Assembly: GCF_001486505.1 (NCBI RefSeq)
Contig: NZ_LN909065.1
Location: 868,001-932,000, forward strand
Reading direction: 5' to 3'
Origin: Paenibacillus rubinfantis
GTDB lineage: Bacteria > Bacillota > Bacilli > Paenibacillales > Paenibacillaceae
Length of the DNA: 64,000 nt
Shown here: positions 33,146 through 42,932 of the stretch, piece after piece
How the letters are laid out: every line of letters begins with the position of its first letter
Position numbering within the stretch: the first letter of the stretch is position 1
Notes under the pieces: model-generated
Database searches by the model: none
The model's input: the letters and a program-made list of their open reading frames with translations, nothing else
Told to the model about the DNA's origin: nothing
Position numbers and translations under genes: made by a program

Positions 33146-34341
33146 CGGTTGTCCCCCTCTACCCGCGCCTCATCGTCCGCTGCTTCGTCCTCTTCCTCCG
33201 AGACAAGCGACATAAACAGCTCGACCATCTCCTCCTCCGGCTCAGCTCCGCCGGTTTGCCGCTGGTAAAACTTGCGGAACAGCTCATGCACCGGCACGCT
33301 TGCACGGGACACCTGTTCCTCCTCCAGCTCCCGCCCAGGATACACCGGCCGGATATGCACGATGCCTTCATGGGCTTTGCGCAGCGCCTGAATATCACCC
33401 AGCGACATCGCTTCGCTGAGGCTGATTTCGAGGTCGATAAACGCGCTTGCGTCCCGGCCCTCCTCCAGCCAGCGATACGCCTCCGCCAGTCCGCCGCGAC
33501 AGCTCCAGCGAACCAATGGCCGCCCGCTGCTCAGAAACAGCTCCTCCAAGACCGGCTCCTTCCCAGGTGCCACATCCAGCAACATCACCGATTTGGCTTG
33601 CCCCGCCTCGGAAAAAGAATACGCCAGCGGCGACCCGCTATACCGCGTCAAACCGCCGCCTTTCACCGCCTGAGGCCGATGCAGGTGGCCCAGCGCTGTA
33701 TATTGCGCGCCGACGTCCAATGCGGAAGGATCTACGGTATAAGCGCCGCCGACCTGGATCGGCCGTTCGGAGTCGGACTCCACGCCGCCCAGCACATAGA
33801 TATGGCTCATCGCGAGATTTACCGTGTCCGGGCGAAACGCACCGGCCAGCTGGCGCATCAGCAGCCCCACCTTAGCGCTGTACGCGAGCCGCAGCTCGGA
33901 TTCGTCCGCGTCGCCGGCGAGAAGCTCAGACAGCCGGGCTTCCGACGGATACGGCAATGCGGCGATCACCGCAGTTTCCCCGGTGCGGGCAACAGGAACG
34001 CGGATTGCCTCCGGGACCGGTAACCCTACCAGCGAGATCCCCCGGCGCGCAACCAGCGGCGATACCGCCGCCACCCGCTCGGGCTGATCATGGTTGCCGG
34101 CGATCACCGCCAAATGGCAGCCGGTCTCCGTCAGCCGCGCCGCCGCCTCGTAGAACATCCCCTCCGCTGCAGCCGGCGGATTGACGCTGTCATAGACGTC
34201 GCCGGCCATCAGGATAAGATCAACCTGCTGCTCCTTCACCATCGTCACCAGCTCGTCCAGGAACGCCTCCTGCTCCGCGAGCCGGCTGCGCCCCTCCAGC
34301 GTGCGCCCCAAATGCCAATCCCCCGTATGTAATATGCGCAT
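33142..34341 (-). CDS. sbcD: Exonuclease subunit SbcD
   Basis: A 399-residue Mre11-type calcineurin-like nuclease. Phosphoesterase motifs are GDWHLGRTL (residues 7-15), LMAGDVYDS, AGNHDQPERV, MSHIYV and LGHLHRPQ, giving the two-metal site. It forms the SbcCD complex with the product of the next gene, with which it overlaps by 4 bp (ATGA). A Glu/Asp-rich C-terminus follows the capping region. Confidence 0.95.
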   Translation of the reverse strand: MRILHTGDWHLGRTLEGRSRLAEQEAFLDELVTMVKEQQVDLILMAGDVYDSVNPPAAAEGMFYEAAARLTETGCHLAVIAGNHDQPERVAAVSPLVARRGISLVGLPVPEAIRVPVARTGETAVIAALPYPSEARLSELLAGDADESELRLAYSAKVGLLMRQLAGAFRPDTVNLAMSHIYVLGGVESDSERPIQVGGAYTVDPSALDVGAQYTALGHLHRPQAVKGGGLTRYSGSPLAYSFSEAGQAKSVMLLDVAPGKEPVLEELFLSSGRPLVRWSCRGGLAEAYRWLEEGRDASAFIDLEISLSEAMSLGDIQALRKAHEGIVHIRPVYPGRELEEEQVSRASVPVHELFRKFYQRQTGGAEPEEEMVELFMSLVSEEEDEAADDEARVEGDNR

Positions 34342-34521
34342 CCGTTTCCCCCCCTTGATCCCGGCAAGATGCGCCGGCGTTCAACATCCGTAGTTTCATA
34401 GATTCATGGCTTCATAGACTCATGTCTCATAGACTCGTATAGACACTTAGACACATTAACTCATAGACTCTTCAGAGCCTCAATTCGCCCATAGCTCACA
34501 CTTCGTTCTCTCCCAGAAAGA
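34342..34521. other. Intergenic stretch upstream of sbcD with short CATAGA reiterations
   Basis: This is part of the 386-bp gap between sbcD and addA. Short direct repeats of CATAGA(C/T)TC occur about five times between 34395 and 34465. No reading frame with a ribosome site is present. The four-unit element follows. The sbcDC promoter should lie here, but no clear hexamers were identified. Confidence 0.5.
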
Positions 34522-34710
34522 AATAGAGTGATATTGTATCGCTATTCCTGCAAATCCAGGCTTTTTCGCCAAAATAGGATGATCAAATCACGTTATCCCC
34601 CTGAAAACAACCCGATCGGTCGATTTAGGTGGGGAATAAGACGATTTTATATCGCTATATTTGCTTAATCGCCAGAAATGCCCAAAATAAGAATATCAAA
34701 TCACTCTATC
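34522..34710. repeat. Four-unit palindromic intergenic element, family 2
   Basis: Four 25-bp units start at 34522, 34573, 34635 and 34686 (spacing 51, 62, 51). They follow the imperfect palindrome AATAGAGTGATA...TATCGCTATT; the second and fourth carry ATCAAATCAC. The unit sequence is unrelated to the 13-kb and 22.8-kb elements, but the number and spacing of units match. Gaps contain TTTTTCGCCAAAAT and TTAATCGCCAGAAAT, similar to the ATCGCCGGGAAAT of family 1. It lies 17 bp past the addA stop. Confidence 0.8.
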
Positions 34711-34727
34711 TACTAAGGAGAGTTGTC

Positions 34728-37700
34728 TTACAGCTTCACCGCCTGGCCACCGTCAAAGAAGTAAAGCCACTTCTCGTCGACCGCAGATCCGGTGATGTCT
34801 TCGACCGCCTTGGCGTACAGCTCCAGCTGAAACCGGTACGATTCCGCCAGCGCCGCCGTACCGCCGCGATGCTCCAGCACCCGGTCGCTTTTGTAGTCGA
34901 GCAGGTACACTTTGCCGCCCACGGCGAACAAGCAGTCTACGATCCCCTGGATCAGCACGGTTTCTCCGTCCAGTTCCCGAATGACGGCGCTTGATCCTGG
35001 CGCGCCGGACTCCAATGCCTCCAAACCTCCAAGCTGCGGCGAAGCCTCCGCAGCGGGCAGCCCGTAGCTGAACGGCATTTCCCGCTTCACCCAGTCCGCC
35101 TGCCGCAGCAGCTCGCCGAGCGGGCTCGTCAGCAGCCTGGCGATGTTCTCGGCATCGATGGCCGCGGCTTGCTCGGCGGTCATTATCCGCCGCTCAACCA
35201 GCCCGGATAATGTCGCTTGAACCACCGCGATGCCCGGCTCCGCGTCAAACGGCAGATGCTGCATCAGCGTATGGTACGCCACCCCGCGTTCAGTTGGAGT
35301 CAGCTTGCGCTGCTCCATAAACCGCGGCCGCCGCAAATGCAGCTTCAACTCCGGCGGCTCTTCCGACTCCGCTTGCTCCCGTTCGCGCGCCAGTTCCGCT
35401 TCGGCGAAGACGTCGCGCGCCGGCTCCTCTTGCTGTGACAGCAGCGCCTTCATCTCCGTCACCGACGTTTTGGCCGCGATCCGGCTTGCCGCCGCGTACG
35501 GATACGTCCAGCTGAGCCGGGACTCCACTGCGGCCTTCAGCGCTGTGGCCTCCGCGTCGTCCGCCTCCGCCGACAGGACCGCTACCGGCCGCCCGGACAC
35601 CAGCGCCTGGATTTGCGCCGGGTCCACCGCTGCAGCCTCCGCGGTCGCTGCCACCTCCGCTCCGCCGGTCTGTCCCGCCGCACGTGCGGAAATAAATCCA
35701 ACGTTCCACTCGGACGGGCTGTCCGCTAACACGGCAGGTCCAACTTCCGGAAGCCCGGCGAATAACCGCAGCCCCCTCAGGCTTGGATGGCGAATCAACG
35801 CCGGTCCGATCCAGTCGAGATAACAGCGGCCGCGCGCCAGCAAGTAATCCGGCAGCGGCAGGCCATCCGCCTCAAGCGCACCGCCCCAGGTTTCGACGGA
35901 TTTGGCGAGGTTTTTGACCGAAGAGACAAGCACAAGCTTGTCCTTCGGCCGGGTTAATGCCACGTACAAGACACGCATCTCCTCCGCCAGCAGCTCCATT
36001 TGCGCCCGCCGCCGGATCGCCAGATTCGGCAGCGTTGGGTAGCTGACCCGTGTGTTCGCATCGACGAACTTTGGACCAAAGCCCATCTCTTTATGCATCA
36101 GGAACGGTGCGTTTAAATCCTGCCGATTAAATGGCTTGGATAACCCCGCCACGAACACGACTGGAAACTCCAAGCCTTTACTCTTATGGATCGTCATAAT
36201 GCGAACGCCGTCGCCTTGCTCCCCGGCATCACCGGGAGCTCCAAGGTCGCTGCCGTTCTCGCGCAGCCGGGTGACGTAACGCAGGAAGCGGAACAACCCC
36301 GGGGCGGAAGACGATACTTCGTATTGTCTGGCCCGGTCCAGCAGCGCCTGGAGGTTGCTTTGCCGCTGGGTTCCGCTCGGCAAGCCGCCAACCCATTCCA
36401 GATAACCGGTCTCCCGGTAGATCTCCCGGATCAGGTCGCCCAGCTGCCCGACTCGGGCCATGCTGCGCCAAGCCTCCAACTGCCGCAAGAACGCCTGCAG
36501 CTTCTGCGCCAGTGGATCCTCGTCCGAGGAGCCGACCGGTTCTGCCGCCGGGTGTATTGCCAAGGCTTCCTCTCCCTCGTCGCCCCGACGGTCTCCCGAG
36601 GATGCTTCCACATTCCCTGCTGCCGCCCGAGCAAGCACCGCCTCATAGTAGCGGCCGCCCGAAGAAGCGAGGCGGATCTCCGCCAGCTCCTCCTCGGAGA
36701 AATCGTACAGCGGAGAGCGCAGCACCGCCGCCAGCGGGATGTCCTGCAGCGGGTTGTCGATTACCTGCAGAAGCGATAACATCGTCTCGACCTCGGACGC
36801 CTGAAAATACCCCTGGCTCAACTCCCCGTACGCCGGGATCCCTTCCACCCGGAGCTCCTCGATCATGGCCGGGGCCCAGGTCAACGTCGAGCGCAGCAAA
36901 ATCACCATATCCCGGAAAGCAACCGGGCGCATCGCCTGCAGCTGTTTGTCGTAAATGCGCAGCGGTTCGCCGCCTTCGCCCAGCATGCCGCGGATGCGGG
37001 CCGCGATCGCGCGGGCTTCCAGCCGCACCGCTTCGATTAACGCCGCCTCATCTTCCTCGTCCCCGCCGTCGCCTTCCGAGAGCTCGCTGTCCCCGCGATC
37101 CGACGTGTCTGAACCATTGCCTGAACCCTTGTCCCGGTCGATCAGCAGCAATTCCGGACGATAATCCTCCGTCTCCTCCAGCGGAAAGCCTTCCCCATAC
37201 ACTAGCTCGGCGCGGGGATCGTATGAAATTTCCGCTACACTTTCGTTCATGATTTGCCGGAACAACAAATTCACCGCATCGACGACTTCGCGCCGGCTGC
37301 GGAAGTTCCGCGCCAAATCGATGCGCAGCCCGCTCCCGTCAAAATCGTCGCCATACGTCCGATATTTCTCCAGGAACAATCCCGGCTCAGCTAGTCGGAA
37401 GCGATAGATGCTCTGCTTCACGTCGCCGACCATAAACCGGTTGCCGGGGTTCTCCCGGGCGATCAACCGCACGATCGTCTCCTGTACCGTGTTGGTATCC
37501 TGGTATTCGTCCAGCAGCACCTCATCAAATTGCTGGCGATATTCCATGGCGGCGTCGGACGGCCTGAGCTCGCCCGGCTCCGAATCCGGATGCCGCAGGA
37601 TCTGCAGGCAGTAATGCTCCAAGTCGGAGAAATCGAGCCAGCCCTTGGATACTTTTTGCAGCCGGTAACATTCCCCGAAGTCGCTCACCAGTTCGGACAA

Positions 37701-38753
37701 TGCGCCAAGCAGCGGAGCCATGTCATGCATCTCCCGCAAAAACGCCTCCGCCGGACGGCCGTACAGCTGCGTGCGCAGATCGGTAACCGTCTTCTTCGCC
37801 TCCTCGCGCAGTGCTTTAACCCGCTCCTGCACCTCCGGATCCGTTTGGTCTTTCTTCACCGGCTTCAGCTTGCCGAAGCTTGCCCCCAGAAACACATCAT
37901 ACAGCGAAGCCCAAGCCCCGCCGGCCACCGCTTCCTGCAAGGTACGGACAACGTTCAGGTCCTCCTCCAGCGTCACGGCGTACGGCTCGGGTCCTCCCGG
38001 GGATAGCGCCAACGCCTTCGCTTGGGACAGCAGGCTGACGGCGCCTCCCAGCGCCAATGACGTGTCCGCAAGCAGGCTTTGCACCCAGGCGCTCTTCTCC
38101 AGGGCGTCCAGGTCCGCAGCCAAAAACGCCGACGAAGCTTCCCGCAGCCAATGATCCGGCCAAGGATGGCTGCGCGAGAAATCGTACAGCCGCTGGACCA
38201 GCGTAAAGACCGCCGCATCGCTGCGCTCTCCTCCAAACAGGTCAACCAGCTTGAAAAACGGACTGTCCGCCGGTTCGCTGCCGTATTTTTCCTCCAGCAG
38301 CTCCTCCAGCACTTCCTGCCGCAGCAGTGCCGTTTCGCTTTCCGAGGCGATGCGGAAGCCCGGATCCAGCGGGATCAGCGTGTAGTAACGCTGGATGACC
38401 TCCATGCAAAACGAGTGAAGTGTCGTGATCGAAGCGCGACCCAACATCGCCAATTGACGGTTTAAGTACTCGTTGCCCGGATCCTTGGCGAGCTCCTTTT
38501 CCAGCGCTTCCGTGATCCGCCCCCGCATTTCCGCGGCAGCGGCTTTGGTGAACGTGGCCACCAGCAGCCGGTCCACGCTCAGCGGTTGCTCGCGATCCGT
38601 CAGCTTGCGGATGATCCGCTCGACGAGCACCGCCGTTTTGCCGGAGCCAGCTGCCGCCGCCACCAGCATATCGCCGCCGGACAGGGCGATCGCGCGCCAT
38701 TGGTCGTCGCTCCAATAACTGCCCGCCGGTTTAGGTTTCATCGTGATCGTCAT
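34728..38753 (-). CDS. addA: ATP-dependent helicase/nuclease AddA
   Basis: The 1,341-residue UvrD-like helicase and nuclease subunit of AddAB, the Gram-positive counterpart of RecBCD. Motif I is AAAAGSGKTAVLVERI near residues 33-48. LLDEYQDTN, MVGDVKQSIYRFR, MTIHKSKGLEFPVVFVAG and LYVALTRPKDKL mark helicase motifs II, III, V and VI. The C-terminal RecB-type nuclease has GIVDCLF and VYLLDYKSDR near 1280-1300. The start overlaps the addB stop as ATGA. Confidence 0.96.
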   Translation of the reverse strand: MTITMKPKPAGSYWSDDQWRAIALSGGDMLVAAAAGSGKTAVLVERIIRKLTDREQPLSVDRLLVATFTKAAAAEMRGRITEALEKELAKDPGNEYLNRQLAMLGRASITTLHSFCMEVIQRYYTLIPLDPGFRIASESETALLRQEVLEELLEEKYGSEPADSPFFKLVDLFGGERSDAAVFTLVQRLYDFSRSHPWPDHWLREASSAFLAADLDALEKSAWVQSLLADTSLALGGAVSLLSQAKALALSPGGPEPYAVTLEEDLNVVRTLQEAVAGGAWASLYDVFLGASFGKLKPVKKDQTDPEVQERVKALREEAKKTVTDLRTQLYGRPAEAFLREMHDMAPLLGALSELVSDFGECYRLQKVSKGWLDFSDLEHYCLQILRHPDSEPGELRPSDAAMEYRQQFDEVLLDEYQDTNTVQETIVRLIARENPGNRFMVGDVKQSIYRFRLAEPGLFLEKYRTYGDDFDGSGLRIDLARNFRSRREVVDAVNLLFRQIMNESVAEISYDPRAELVYGEGFPLEETEDYRPELLLIDRDKGSGNGSDTSDRGDSELSEGDGGDEEDEAALIEAVRLEARAIAARIRGMLGEGGEPLRIYDKQLQAMRPVAFRDMVILLRSTLTWAPAMIEELRVEGIPAYGELSQGYFQASEVETMLSLLQVIDNPLQDIPLAAVLRSPLYDFSEEELAEIRLASSGGRYYEAVLARAAAGNVEASSGDRRGDEGEEALAIHPAAEPVGSSDEDPLAQKLQAFLRQLEAWRSMARVGQLGDLIREIYRETGYLEWVGGLPSGTQRQSNLQALLDRARQYEVSSSAPGLFRFLRYVTRLRENGSDLGAPGDAGEQGDGVRIMTIHKSKGLEFPVVFVAGLSKPFNRQDLNAPFLMHKEMGFGPKFVDANTRVSYPTLPNLAIRRRAQMELLAEEMRVLYVALTRPKDKLVLVSSVKNLAKSVETWGGALEADGLPLPDYLLARGRCYLDWIGPALIRHPSLRGLRLFAGLPEVGPAVLADSPSEWNVGFISARAAGQTGGAEVAATAEAAAVDPAQIQALVSGRPVAVLSAEADDAEATALKAAVESRLSWTYPYAAASRIAAKTSVTEMKALLSQQEEPARDVFAEAELAREREQAESEEPPELKLHLRRPRFMEQRKLTPTERGVAYHTLMQHLPFDAEPGIAVVQATLSGLVERRIMTAEQAAAIDAENIARLLTSPLGELLRQADWVKREMPFSYGLPAAEASPQLGGLEALESGAPGSSAVIRELDGETVLIQGIVDCLFAVGGKVYLLDYKSDRVLEHRGGTAALAESYRFQLELYAKAVEDITGSAVDEKWLYFFDGGQAVKL

Positions 38754-41700
38754 GAGGGGTTCGCTTCCTTTCCGCTCTCCTGTCCGAGGAGCTGCCAAAT
38801 TTCATTTTTGCCCGGTTTGCCCAACACATGGTACGCATTGCCGTCCAGCGATTCCTCGAACCGGCACACCGGTTTGTACGGACAAAACGTACAAGCCGTC
38901 TCCATGCCCAGCCGGTAAGGGGCGATCTGCACGTCACCGTCCGTGATGCGTGTGCCGATCTCGGTGATCGTCTGCCGCACGGAGCCCAGCAGGGTATCCC
39001 ACTGCTCCGGTGTCGCCACGGACGCACTGCTGTAAAAGCCGCCGTCCGCCTTGATCGCGACGGGGATAATCTCCGAATAACCTTTTTCCAGCTGGGCATC
39101 CATTTTCGCAATCACATCCCGGTCCGCCAACAGCAGGCCTTTCATCTTGAATCGTTTCAACAGCTCCTGCTGCGCCTGCTCCGCACTCATGCCGTTGCTG
39201 CTCTGCAGCAGCGGGTTATGCACATGGAAGTACAGCGTGCCCGCGGGAAGCGCAGGCTGACCAAGCCAGGCTTCCGCGGAGGTGAGCAAGACGTCCAGGT
39301 ACGTGAGCATTTGCAGCGATAAGCCGTAATACACCTCATGCAGCTTTAGATCGGTCTGGCTCGATTTATAGTCGATGACCCGGAGCAGCAAGCCTTGCTC
39401 TCCTTCCGCCATATCAACCCGGTCGATCCGACCGACGATTTCCATCACGCAGCCGTTCGGTAGCTCGAACGTCAGCGGAGGCAACGGCCGCCCCGGTCCA
39501 AAATCCAGCTCCAGGCCAACCGGTTCAAAGCTGCCGCGGCGCGCTTGCTCGCCAAGGATCAGCGAAGCCCGTCCAACGATGGCTTTGAGCTTGCGGGAGA
39601 TGTACCCATAACGCTTGGAGCTTAACAGGATTTCTCCTTGCAGCTTTGGCGCAAGCTCATCAACCGCCGCATTGGCCGCTTGAATCGCTTCCTCCGGCGT
39701 AAGGCTGCCCCAGCTCCGGTTCTGAGACTTGAAGGTGATCGCCATCTGGCTGAGCGCGGCATGGAACAGTTGCCCGATATCCGGTGCCTGCAGCCGATAG
39801 AGTTGTCTTTCCTTCAGCTTCAATCCGTGAGAAGCGAAATGCGCAAACGGGCAAGCCGAAAATTGCTCCATCCGCGATACGCTCGACCGCAGCCGCTTGC
39901 CGTACAAGCGGCGGCTGGTCGCCGGCGTCAAGCCGCGCACGCGGTTTCGGTAATCCAGCGAGGTGAGCAACCGCGCTGCTTTGCCTTCCCATTCCGGCCT
40001 CGTCTTGTACCATTCCAGCACATGCCACCACAGCGGAGAAATCGATTCGCCCGCTTTCCACAGGCGCAGCTGACCGATTAAAGCATGAAGCGCCGGGCCG
40101 GGACGCGAGACATATTCGAATGGCGAAGCCAACGATTCGTCAGCAGCGCTGTTGACCGATCCGGGCGCTAAGGCAAGCGGACGCTCCGTAAGTCCCGGGT
40201 AGATCCGCTTCACGTGCCGAATCACCTCGGACGGCAGAAGCGTGCCCCCCTCTCCATCCGCGGCCGGATAGCTGAGCCATAACGAACGGCTGGCTCCCGA
40301 CAGCGCCTCGTATACGAGGAAGCGCTCATCTAGCAGCTTGCGGGCCAGCCCCGGCGCCAGCTCCAGGCCAAGCTCTGCCAGGCGCTGCCGCTCCTGCTCG
40401 CTAAGCACGCCTTCCTCCTGCAGATTGGCCGGCATGATCCCTTCGTTGATGCCCAGCAGGAACAGATGCTTGACCTGCCCCGAACGCGTCCGCTCCGTGC
40501 TCCCGATCAGCACCTGGTCCAGCGAAGGCGGCACGAGTGATACCTTCAACTCCTTAAGCCCGGTCTCCAGCACGCCGGCAAACAGCTCCAGCTCCAGCGG
40601 CTCGTCCCCCATCATTTCCACGATCTGGTCCAACACGTCCAGCACCGCGCCCCATAATTGCCGATGCTCCATCGCCTGACGCGGCTTGCCTTCGCGTACC
40701 ATTTGATGTGCCAGCACATCCAGACGTTGGGGCGCCTCCACGCTTTCCAGCAGGTGATATACTGCAGCACACATGTCCGCAGCGTTCTTCGCCTTGCGAA
40801 TCTCCTTCTCGAACGCCGACAAGGGACCTGCAATCGCCGCGCGGCACCGCTCCAAAAGCTTGAGCTGCTCCAAGGCTTTCGCCGATGCCGCCGTTTGATC
40901 GTCCAGCTCAAGCGACAGGCTGGGCGCCGACTTCCAAGGACGACCGTCAAACCAACGGTAGCCTTGAATGCCGCTGGCGAGCGCGTAGTTCTCCAGCATA
41001 TCCATATGTCCGCGCGTTAAGCTGCCGTCCAGTGGCAGAAGAAATTCACTTTTTACGCAGCGGAAGACATCCTCGTATTTCCAAAACCCAAGCACGACGT
41101 CGAGCGCCGCCCGGGTAAACTCAATCATCGGGTGATACAGCATGCTTGTCTTCTGGTCCAAAAAATAAGGGATCCCGTAGGCCTCCATCGTCGGAGCCAG
41201 CAGTTCTTCGTAATCCCCCAAATTACGTACCAGCAGCGCCATATCCCGCCAGCGCGTTCCTTCTTCCCGGGCCAGGCGCACCATCTCGCGTGCCGCCCCC
41301 TCGACCTCGGCCCGCCGGCTAGCAGCTCGGCACAAGGAGAGGGCTTGCTCCAGATCCTGCGGCGGCTGGGCTTGCGGCCATGGCGCACGCCGCTCGTAAG
41401 CCGACTCCAGGTACGACAGCGTCTCGCTCGCTTGAAACCGTGGAAACGGACGCTCCTCCAGTAGCTCCGCCGGTTGCACCTCGATCCCCGCCTCCACGGC
41501 CAGTTGGCTCAATTTAAGGAAAGCCGACGCAGGAGTATGGAACAGATTTAATTCGTGCGGCAGCTTCCCGTCGCCGTAAATCCGGTCCACCGTCAGTGAG
41601 ACGGTAACGTTCGCCGCTGCTTTAAGCAGCGCGATAATAGCCGTATACTCCTGCGGCGTAAACGTATGGAATCCGTCAATCCAAATCTCCGCCCCCCGCA

Positions 41701-42295
41701 GATAGGCCGATTCCGCCGCCCCCTGCGCCAGCTTGACCACATGGTCCTCGTTGTCGATATACAAACGGGATAGCTCCTCGTCAAACTCGGCGAACAGCAA
41801 GCTGAGGTCGTGCATTTTATCCTTTAATAAAGGGGACTCCCCTTCGGTTTGCTCCAAAAGCCGATAATGCTCCTGCAAAGCCGGGAAATCCACGTTATAT
41901 TTCTTCATTTCCGTATACAGTCCGGCGATTCGGTCGATTAACCCCAACTGGTCCCCGCCGTGACCAAATAGCTTGAGCTCGTCCTTACGGCGGCGCATGA
42001 GCTTGTACAGCAGCATTTTTTTGCCTTCGTCATCGATCGGGACCAGCGCCGCTCCGCCGGTTTCCTGCATGACGCGCAGCGCCAAACGGCGAAACCCCAG
42101 CACCTGTGTGCGGACGGTCCCGCGCAGCCCCGGGGCGGTGGCGATCCGTTGTTCGATTTGAAACGTGCCTTGCTCCGGAGTTAAGAGGATGAGCGGTGGA
42201 CCGGTGGGATGCTCTCGTAACGCGGCGGTCACCCGGTCGAGAATCAGGCTGGTTTTGCCGCTGCCGGAGCGGCCAAGTATGAACCGTAAAGACAT
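38750..42295 (-). CDS. addB: ATP-dependent nuclease subunit AddB
   Basis: The 1,181-residue AddB subunit. It has an N-terminal P-loop (FILGRSGSGKTSLI, residues 4-17), an inactive helicase fold that scans for Chi, and a C-terminal nuclease (LLRVIDYKSSQTD). The cysteines for the 4Fe-4S cluster are visible: one in FSACPFAHF near residue 815, and CTFCPYKPVC near 1137-1146. The start at Met-Ser-Leu-Arg has AGGAGG upstream; the upstream extension is unsupported. It overlaps addA by 4 bp. Confidence 0.96.
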   Translation of the reverse strand: MSLRFILGRSGSGKTSLILDRVTAALREHPTGPPLILLTPEQGTFQIEQRIATAPGLRGTVRTQVLGFRRLALRVMQETGGAALVPIDDEGKKMLLYKLMRRRKDELKLFGHGGDQLGLIDRIAGLYTEMKKYNVDFPALQEHYRLLEQTEGESPLLKDKMHDLSLLFAEFDEELSRLYIDNEDHVVKLAQGAAESAYLRGAEIWIDGFHTFTPQEYTAIIALLKAAANVTVSLTVDRIYGDGKLPHELNLFHTPASAFLKLSQLAVEAGIEVQPAELLEERPFPRFQASETLSYLESAYERRAPWPQAQPPQDLEQALSLCRAASRRAEVEGAAREMVRLAREEGTRWRDMALLVRNLGDYEELLAPTMEAYGIPYFLDQKTSMLYHPMIEFTRAALDVVLGFWKYEDVFRCVKSEFLLPLDGSLTRGHMDMLENYALASGIQGYRWFDGRPWKSAPSLSLELDDQTAASAKALEQLKLLERCRAAIAGPLSAFEKEIRKAKNAADMCAAVYHLLESVEAPQRLDVLAHQMVREGKPRQAMEHRQLWGAVLDVLDQIVEMMGDEPLELELFAGVLETGLKELKVSLVPPSLDQVLIGSTERTRSGQVKHLFLLGINEGIMPANLQEEGVLSEQERQRLAELGLELAPGLARKLLDERFLVYEALSGASRSLWLSYPAADGEGGTLLPSEVIRHVKRIYPGLTERPLALAPGSVNSAADESLASPFEYVSRPGPALHALIGQLRLWKAGESISPLWWHVLEWYKTRPEWEGKAARLLTSLDYRNRVRGLTPATSRRLYGKRLRSSVSRMEQFSACPFAHFASHGLKLKERQLYRLQAPDIGQLFHAALSQMAITFKSQNRSWGSLTPEEAIQAANAAVDELAPKLQGEILLSSKRYGYISRKLKAIVGRASLILGEQARRGSFEPVGLELDFGPGRPLPPLTFELPNGCVMEIVGRIDRVDMAEGEQGLLLRVIDYKSSQTDLKLHEVYYGLSLQMLTYLDVLLTSAEAWLGQPALPAGTLYFHVHNPLLQSSNGMSAEQAQQELLKRFKMKGLLLADRDVIAKMDAQLEKGYSEIIPVAIKADGGFYSSASVATPEQWDTLLGSVRQTITEIGTRITDGDVQIAPYRLGMETACTFCPYKPVCRFEESLDGNAYHVLGKPGKNEIWQLLGQESGKEANPS

Positions 42296-42370
42296 GAAAG
42301 TACCTCCTACAACGGACAATTCGTTAGTTTCCAGTATAGCATAAATACGATCAAACATTCGCATGTAAAA

Positions 42371-42409
42371 AACAGCCTAGCTCCGCGCAAGCTCGCGAAA
42401 CAAGGCTGT
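42371..42409 (-). terminator. Intrinsic terminator after the 42428-42841 gene
   Basis: ACAGCCT pairs with AGGCTGT around an inner GC-rich stem, followed by TTTTTTACATG on the minus strand. Confidence 0.75.
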
Positions 42410-42427
42410 AGGTTGAGTATTTTCCAG

Positions 42428-42841
42428 TTAGATCGTTGGCTGTTGACCGTTTTTCTTGTAGTTCTCCATCCATTCCGGATGAGCCGGGATGTTTCGGACG
42501 AATTCGAGCAATTGGCTTAAACCCGATTTGATATCCCCCTGCGCAAAAGCTTCCGTCATCTTGCCATACGTTTCAGGATGGACAAACTCCATCAGCTTCG
42601 CCGCTGCCACGTAGTCCTCGGGAGCTCCTGCGGGACGATCCGGGATCGTGACTTTAACCGCTTCATGCGTTATATCGGCTGCGATTCGGCGAGCTTCCTC
42701 GCTGATTTCCAGCAAATCCCGGTGAACTTCCGGGCGTGGCAGATGTCCCTCGGCCTGGTATAACTTCGGCTTTTCCAACGGTTGGGACGAGTTATACAGA
42801 TTCGGATAAGAGGTAGCGATTTTCCCGCTGATCACGTTCAT
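42428..42841 (-). CDS. Hypothetical protein (137 residues)
   Basis: A small soluble acidic protein beginning MNVISGKIATSYPNLYN and ending NYKKNGQQPTI. The middle is helical (EISEEARRIAADITHEAV). The opening resembles FlgM or other flagella-associated small proteins only superficially, and I do not assign a function. The start at the second Met has GGGAG at a proper distance. It is monocistronic, with its own terminator, between rlmI and addB. Confidence 0.65.
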   Translation of the reverse strand: MNVISGKIATSYPNLYNSSQPLEKPKLYQAEGHLPRPEVHRDLLEISEEARRIAADITHEAVKVTIPDRPAGAPEDYVAAAKLMEFVHPETYGKMTEAFAQGDIKSGLSQLLEFVRNIPAHPEWMENYKKNGQQPTI

Positions 42842-42932
42842 GTTCACCATCTCCCTTTCATTATTCCTTATATCTATACCTATCGGTAGAAATCAGGAAA
42901 AATGTTACATCCATAGTCCGTCGTTCCCAGCC

